Source: Acephala macrosclerotiorum
Taxonomy: Eukaryota; Ascomycota; Leotiomycetes; Helotiales; Mollisiaceae
Assembly (NCBI GenBank): GCA_014904845.1
Contig: MU119930.1
Coordinates: 1 to 12,432 of the forward strand
DNA length: 12,432 bases
Reading direction: 5' to 3'
Shown here: positions 10,347-12,432 of the stretch, piece by piece
Numbering within the stretch: the stretch's first letter is position 1
Layout: each line of letters begins with the position of its first letter
Made by a program: the position numbers and the translations under genes
Notes under the pieces: generated by a model
Database searches by the model: none
Told to the model about the DNA's origin: nothing
The model's input: the letters and a program-made list of their open reading frames with translations, nothing else

Positions 10347-10406
10347 AACTTTAAAAGCGCGTTTTTTCGCGACCGCGTTTTATTACTTCTATCTAAACTT
10401 CTCAAA
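10347..10406 (+). other. Transposon leader with a small CpG cluster
   Basis: This lies between the left terminal repeat and the transposase start codon. At 10357-10377 there are six CpG dinucleotides in 21 bases (GCGCG, then CGCGACCGCG), the densest CpG cluster in the window. A promoter would be expected hereabouts, but I see no motif that I can defend as one. Confidence 0.6.
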
Positions 10407-11510
10407 ATGCTACCTCAACGCACTCTTCTCGGGCCAATTGATAGCAATATCCCTCGCAAAAAGCTATTCTCTGAATTCGAAAGAAGTCGGATTATTGGTA
10501 TGCACGATGGCGGCGCAAAGAAAGCTGTAATCCAGCGCTTCTATTCTTACTTTTATTCTATTGTCTCGGACATTATCACAAAAGAAGCACTACGCGATAA
10601 CGATTACTCACAAATCAAATCCGGCAGATTAAAGTCTTATTCTTCTGCCGAAGAACGCCTTGTACTACGGCATGTTCGAAAATTCTCGAAAAATACATAT
10701 GCAGAGGTTATTAAGGCATGCTCGATCACATTTAAGAAGGATACGGTGAAGAAAATCTTGAAAGAGCATAGAATCAAGAATTGGAAGTGCAAACGGCGAT
10801 CATTTCTTACTCAAAAGAATGCCAATAAGCGATTTACTTGGTGCCTTGCGCATCGGCATTTGAATGCAGAGAAATAGAGAATGCATATGTGGAGTGATGA
10901 ATGCTCTTGTGAGCGAAGGCGGGGAAAACGGGACGAATAGTGCTTTCGAATATCAACAGAGAAATAGCAATTAAAAATGGTTCAAATCTACGAAACGAAT
11001 AAGAATATGAAAGTTATAGTCTAAGCATGCTTTTAAGACTTCGGGCGATCTAATCTTTATATCATGGATCGGGACTTTGAGAGCCAAAAGTATAGATATT
11101 CCGCCAACTCCTATATCGAGGTTTTAGACGCAGAATTTGCTCTAATTCACGAAAAACTCGATTCAAAGTATCTATTCATGTAGGATAATGCTTCTATTCA
11201 TTGTGCTAAGAAGATCAAGGCTTAGTTTAAGGCCAAAGGAATCAGACAATTCATGGACTGGCCTCTTTACTCTTTAGATTTGAATCCAATCGAGCATATT
11301 TGGTAGCACTTAAAGACTAAGTGCTATGAGATGTTTCTTGAGGTTGTAGTAGACAAATCGGAGTCAGAATATGCGCGACAGAGATTGGAATCTTGTCTTT
11401 AAGCGGCTTGGGATACTTTAGACCAAGAATTGTTTGATATTTTGAGTGCAAGTATGAGTGCTCGCATAGAAACTATTATTGAGACCAAAGAGTGGCACAC
11501 AAAATATTGA
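10407..11510 (+). pseudogene. Tc1-like transposase, nine in-frame stops
   Basis: This would have been the enzyme that binds the terminal repeats and cuts and pastes the element at TA. The chosen ATG has A at -3 and begins MLPQRTLLGP, a start typical of fungal relatives. Residues about 22-60 and 80-122 form two helix-turn-helix DNA-binding regions, linked by GRLK at 73-76 (GRPR-like, Pro to Leu). The DDE catalytic domain follows: WSDE with Asp164, DN with Asp260, and NPIEHIW with Glu296. The usual PPYSPD motif reads PLYSLD (286-291), again Pro to Leu. The frame is unbroken to TGA at 11508. Stops fall at codons 157, 178, 187, 206, 210, 273 and 300 (ancestral Trp) and 259 and 332 (ancestral Gln). 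These ancestral residues are inferred from the family, and every stop is reachable by G-to-A or C-to-T change. The first stop lies before the whole catalytic domain, so no activity is possible; the 156-residue remnant keeps only DNA-binding parts. Confidence 0.95.
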
Positions 11511-11666
11511 GCTCAATTTTGAACATTTTCGAGGGATTTTTGTATCGTTAGAGAGAGGATATATAGGCGCATTAATAGTATCAATCAGATTTTAATTTGA
11601 ACTACAATTAGTGAAGTTATGTAAAGTTTAAGTTTTTGAAAAAATATAGAGTGCGAAGTCAAAAAA
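11511..11666 (+). other. Transposon 3' non-coding segment
   Basis: This lies between the transposase stop and the right terminal repeat. It ends in an A run (11661-11670) that crosses into the inverted repeat. There is no second open frame and no clear polyadenylation signal that I can defend. Confidence 0.6.
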
Positions 11667-11696
11667 AAAATCACGGGAACTTTATCCTAGGGACTG
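11667..11696 (-). repeat. Right terminal inverted repeat
   Basis: Inverted partner of 10317-10346, ending GGGACTG. It contains CCTAGG at 11686-11691, which is absent from the left repeat, so the outer thirds of the two repeats have diverged while the inner 16 bases remain identical. Confidence 0.95.
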
Positions 11697-11698
11697 TA
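11697..11698 (+). repeat. Right TA target-site duplication
   Basis: TA directly follows the terminal ACTG and mirrors 10315-10316. Confidence 0.9.
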
Positions 11699-11871
11699 CG
11701 TTTAAATTACTTTATTAATAAACTTGATATTTTTAATATAATATTAATATTGATCAATAATTGTTTTTAATTACGAATTAATAAAAATTTATTAAAAGAA
11801 ACGAAATACAACAAATTAAAAATATTAATAAATTTGTTATAAAAAGTACTAAAAAATCTCGATCGAATATC
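11699..11871. other. Less decayed AT-rich right flank, no gene
   Basis: This keeps more non-CpG C and G than the left part of the window, for example TTGATCAATAATTG near 11750 and TCTCGATCGAATATCG near 11857. Parts (about 11707-11780) may align to about 5785-5850 with several gaps, which would carry the repeat homology right up to the transposon. That extension is tentative. Confidence 0.5.
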
Positions 11872-12226
11872 GTTGAATATTATTGAATTATAAAAGAATT
11901 TTATTATTCTTTTCTATAAAAACGAAATTGAAATATTTAATTATTTTTCGAGAATTTAAAAAGATTAATTATAAAAAAATTTGAATTTTTAAATAATCAA
12001 TTCAAATTTGCGTTTATTATATAAAATAATATTATTTTACGAAAAACTCGATCAAATAATTAATTAAATTACTATTTATTATTTGATTTTGAGTATTGTA
12101 TTAAATTGATATTATTTTTTATTTTTTATTTTGATTATATTTATATTTATTAATCTCAAATCAATCGATCGAATAATATATTAATATTATATTACGATCA
12201 TATGAAACTTTTATAAACTATTATTG
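11872..12226 (+). repeat. Dispersed direct repeat, copy B (less decayed)
   Basis: This is the partner of 5864-6220. It keeps more ancestral C and G: TTGAATATTATTGAATTAT here corresponds to TTAAATATTATTAAATTAC in copy A, and TCGATCAAATAATT corresponds to TCGATTAAATAATT. It carries a single unit of the segment that is duplicated at 6100-6350. Weak similarity may continue to the end of the window. The pair could be remnants of the long terminal repeats of one old retroelement (about 5.0 kb apart once the younger transposon is subtracted) or two independent copies of a repeat. Confidence 0.8.
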
Positions 12227-12432
12227 AAAAAACGTCTCGTGAAAATATCTATTATAAATATTTAATTAAACGTTTATTAAAAATATTTATTTTTTAAAAA
12301 CGTTTATTCGTTTTTATATTCGTTTTTATATACGTTTTTATATTTATTTTATTTGTTTTTATTATTTATTCTTATTAAAACGTTCAAATTATTTATAAAA
12401 CTATTTACAAAATTAATTATTTTTTATTTTTC
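12227..12432. other. AT-rich right end, no gene
   Basis: No gene is visible. CpG remains frequent (ACGTCTCG near 12232; AAACG and ACGTT words). Weak similarity to about 6400-6480 (TTTATTCGTTTTT, TTATTTTTATTAAA-like words) suggests that the repeat of 11872-12226 continues, but alignment is not secure by eye. Confidence 0.5.
12309..12344 (+). repeat. 12-bp tandem repeat, three copies
   Basis: CGTTTTTATATT, CGTTTTTATATA and CGTTTTTATATT follow one another, with a degenerate CGTTTATT unit just before at 12301. The array keeps a CpG in every unit. Confidence 0.85.

Larger units (their letters stand above)
10317..11696 (+). mobile_element. Tc1/mariner-type DNA transposon, 1380 bp, inactivated
   Basis: The element begins CAGT, ends ACTG, and has TA on both sides. 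Its 30-bp terminal inverted repeats enclose a single transposase frame in the + direction, with about 60 bp of leader and 156 bp of 3' non-coding DNA. Length and layout are normal for a complete Tc1-like element. G+C is far above the surroundings: 22 of 60 bases in 10441-10500. It is full length, with no frameshift visible in the coding frame, but carries nine transition-type stop codons in the transposase, so it can only move if supplied with enzyme from another copy. The transposase resembles those of Tc1-like elements in filamentous ascomycetes (recollection, not a search). It inserted after the flanks had already become AT-rich. Confidence 0.96.

Noticed and set aside
10339..10530. 63-residue open frame overlapping the transposon left end
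   Set aside because: It begins at GTG inside the terminal inverted repeat and overlaps the real transposase frame out of register; the transposase frame has clear family motifs, so this is a shadow.
10875..10964. Introns removing the stop codons
   Set aside because: The amino acids on both sides of each stop are continuous with family motifs (for example WSDE just after the first stop), so no sequence needs to be spliced out.
10875..11402. Alternative genetic code reading TAG/TAA as an amino acid
   Set aside because: The stops fall at both Trp and Gln positions and use both TAG and TAA, while intact TGG and CAA/CAG codons remain elsewhere in the gene. A recoded stop would substitute one amino acid consistently; mutation explains the pattern better.
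12301..12344. CGTTTTTATATT array as a telomere-like or CRISPR repeat
   Set aside because: Only three 12-bp units with no spacers, and no resemblance to the fungal TTAGGG telomere repeat; it is a simple tandem repeat.
1..12432. Mitochondrial or plastid genome fragment
   Set aside because: High A+T alone would fit, but there are no rRNA, tRNA or respiratory genes in 12 kb, and a nuclear-type Tc1 element with RIP-like mutations sits inside.
1..12432. AT-rich protist (Plasmodium or Dictyostelium-like) genome
   Set aside because: Composition alone could fit, but the selective survival of CpG, the transition-only death of the transposase and its resemblance to filamentous ascomycete Tc1 elements favour a fungus. 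Not strictly excluded.

Overview
This window is almost entirely non-coding, extremely AT-rich DNA with one much more GC-rich object in it: a 1380-bp Tc1/mariner-type DNA transposon whose transposase gene is dead. The transposase most resembles Tc1-like elements of filamentous ascomycete fungi (recalled family knowledge, no search run). Both the element and its surroundings are decayed by C-to-T / G-to-A change. I therefore read the window as nuclear heterochromatin of a filamentous ascomycete (Pezizomycotina) with repeat-induced point mutation (RIP) or a very similar process. No host gene, tRNA, rRNA or CRISPR array is visible.

Layout. From 1 to about 2700 the DNA is close to pure A+T: hand counting gives 32 G or C in the first 1200 bases, and 22 of those 32 lie in CpG. 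A perfect 45-bp tandem duplication sits at 2703-2804. A less decayed island follows (about 2820-3480), then a decayed inverted-repeat structure (arms about 3530-3705 and 4150-4320, with a partial third copy near 4440-4510). A second less decayed island (about 5340-5720) lies inside what looks like an interrupted older repeat, whose uninterrupted counterpart is at 7535-7614. A repeat of about 360 bp at 5864-6220 recurs in the same orientation at 11872-12226. The stretch from about 7615 to 10316 is again featureless AT-rich DNA.

The transposon occupies 10317-11696, flanked by a TA target duplication, with 30-bp terminal inverted repeats. Its 368-codon frame (10407-11510) is continuous without frameshift but holds nine internal stops. 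Each stop is explained by transitions at ancestral Trp or Gln codons, so it was disabled by base change and not by indels. The right flank (11699-12432) is older repeat DNA, less decayed than the left side.

Relative history that I infer: old repeats inserted and decayed almost to pure A+T with CpG spared; local duplications and secondary insertions followed; the Tc1-like element then landed in already AT-rich DNA and received a lighter round of the same kind of mutation. Nothing here is likely to be expressed as functional protein.
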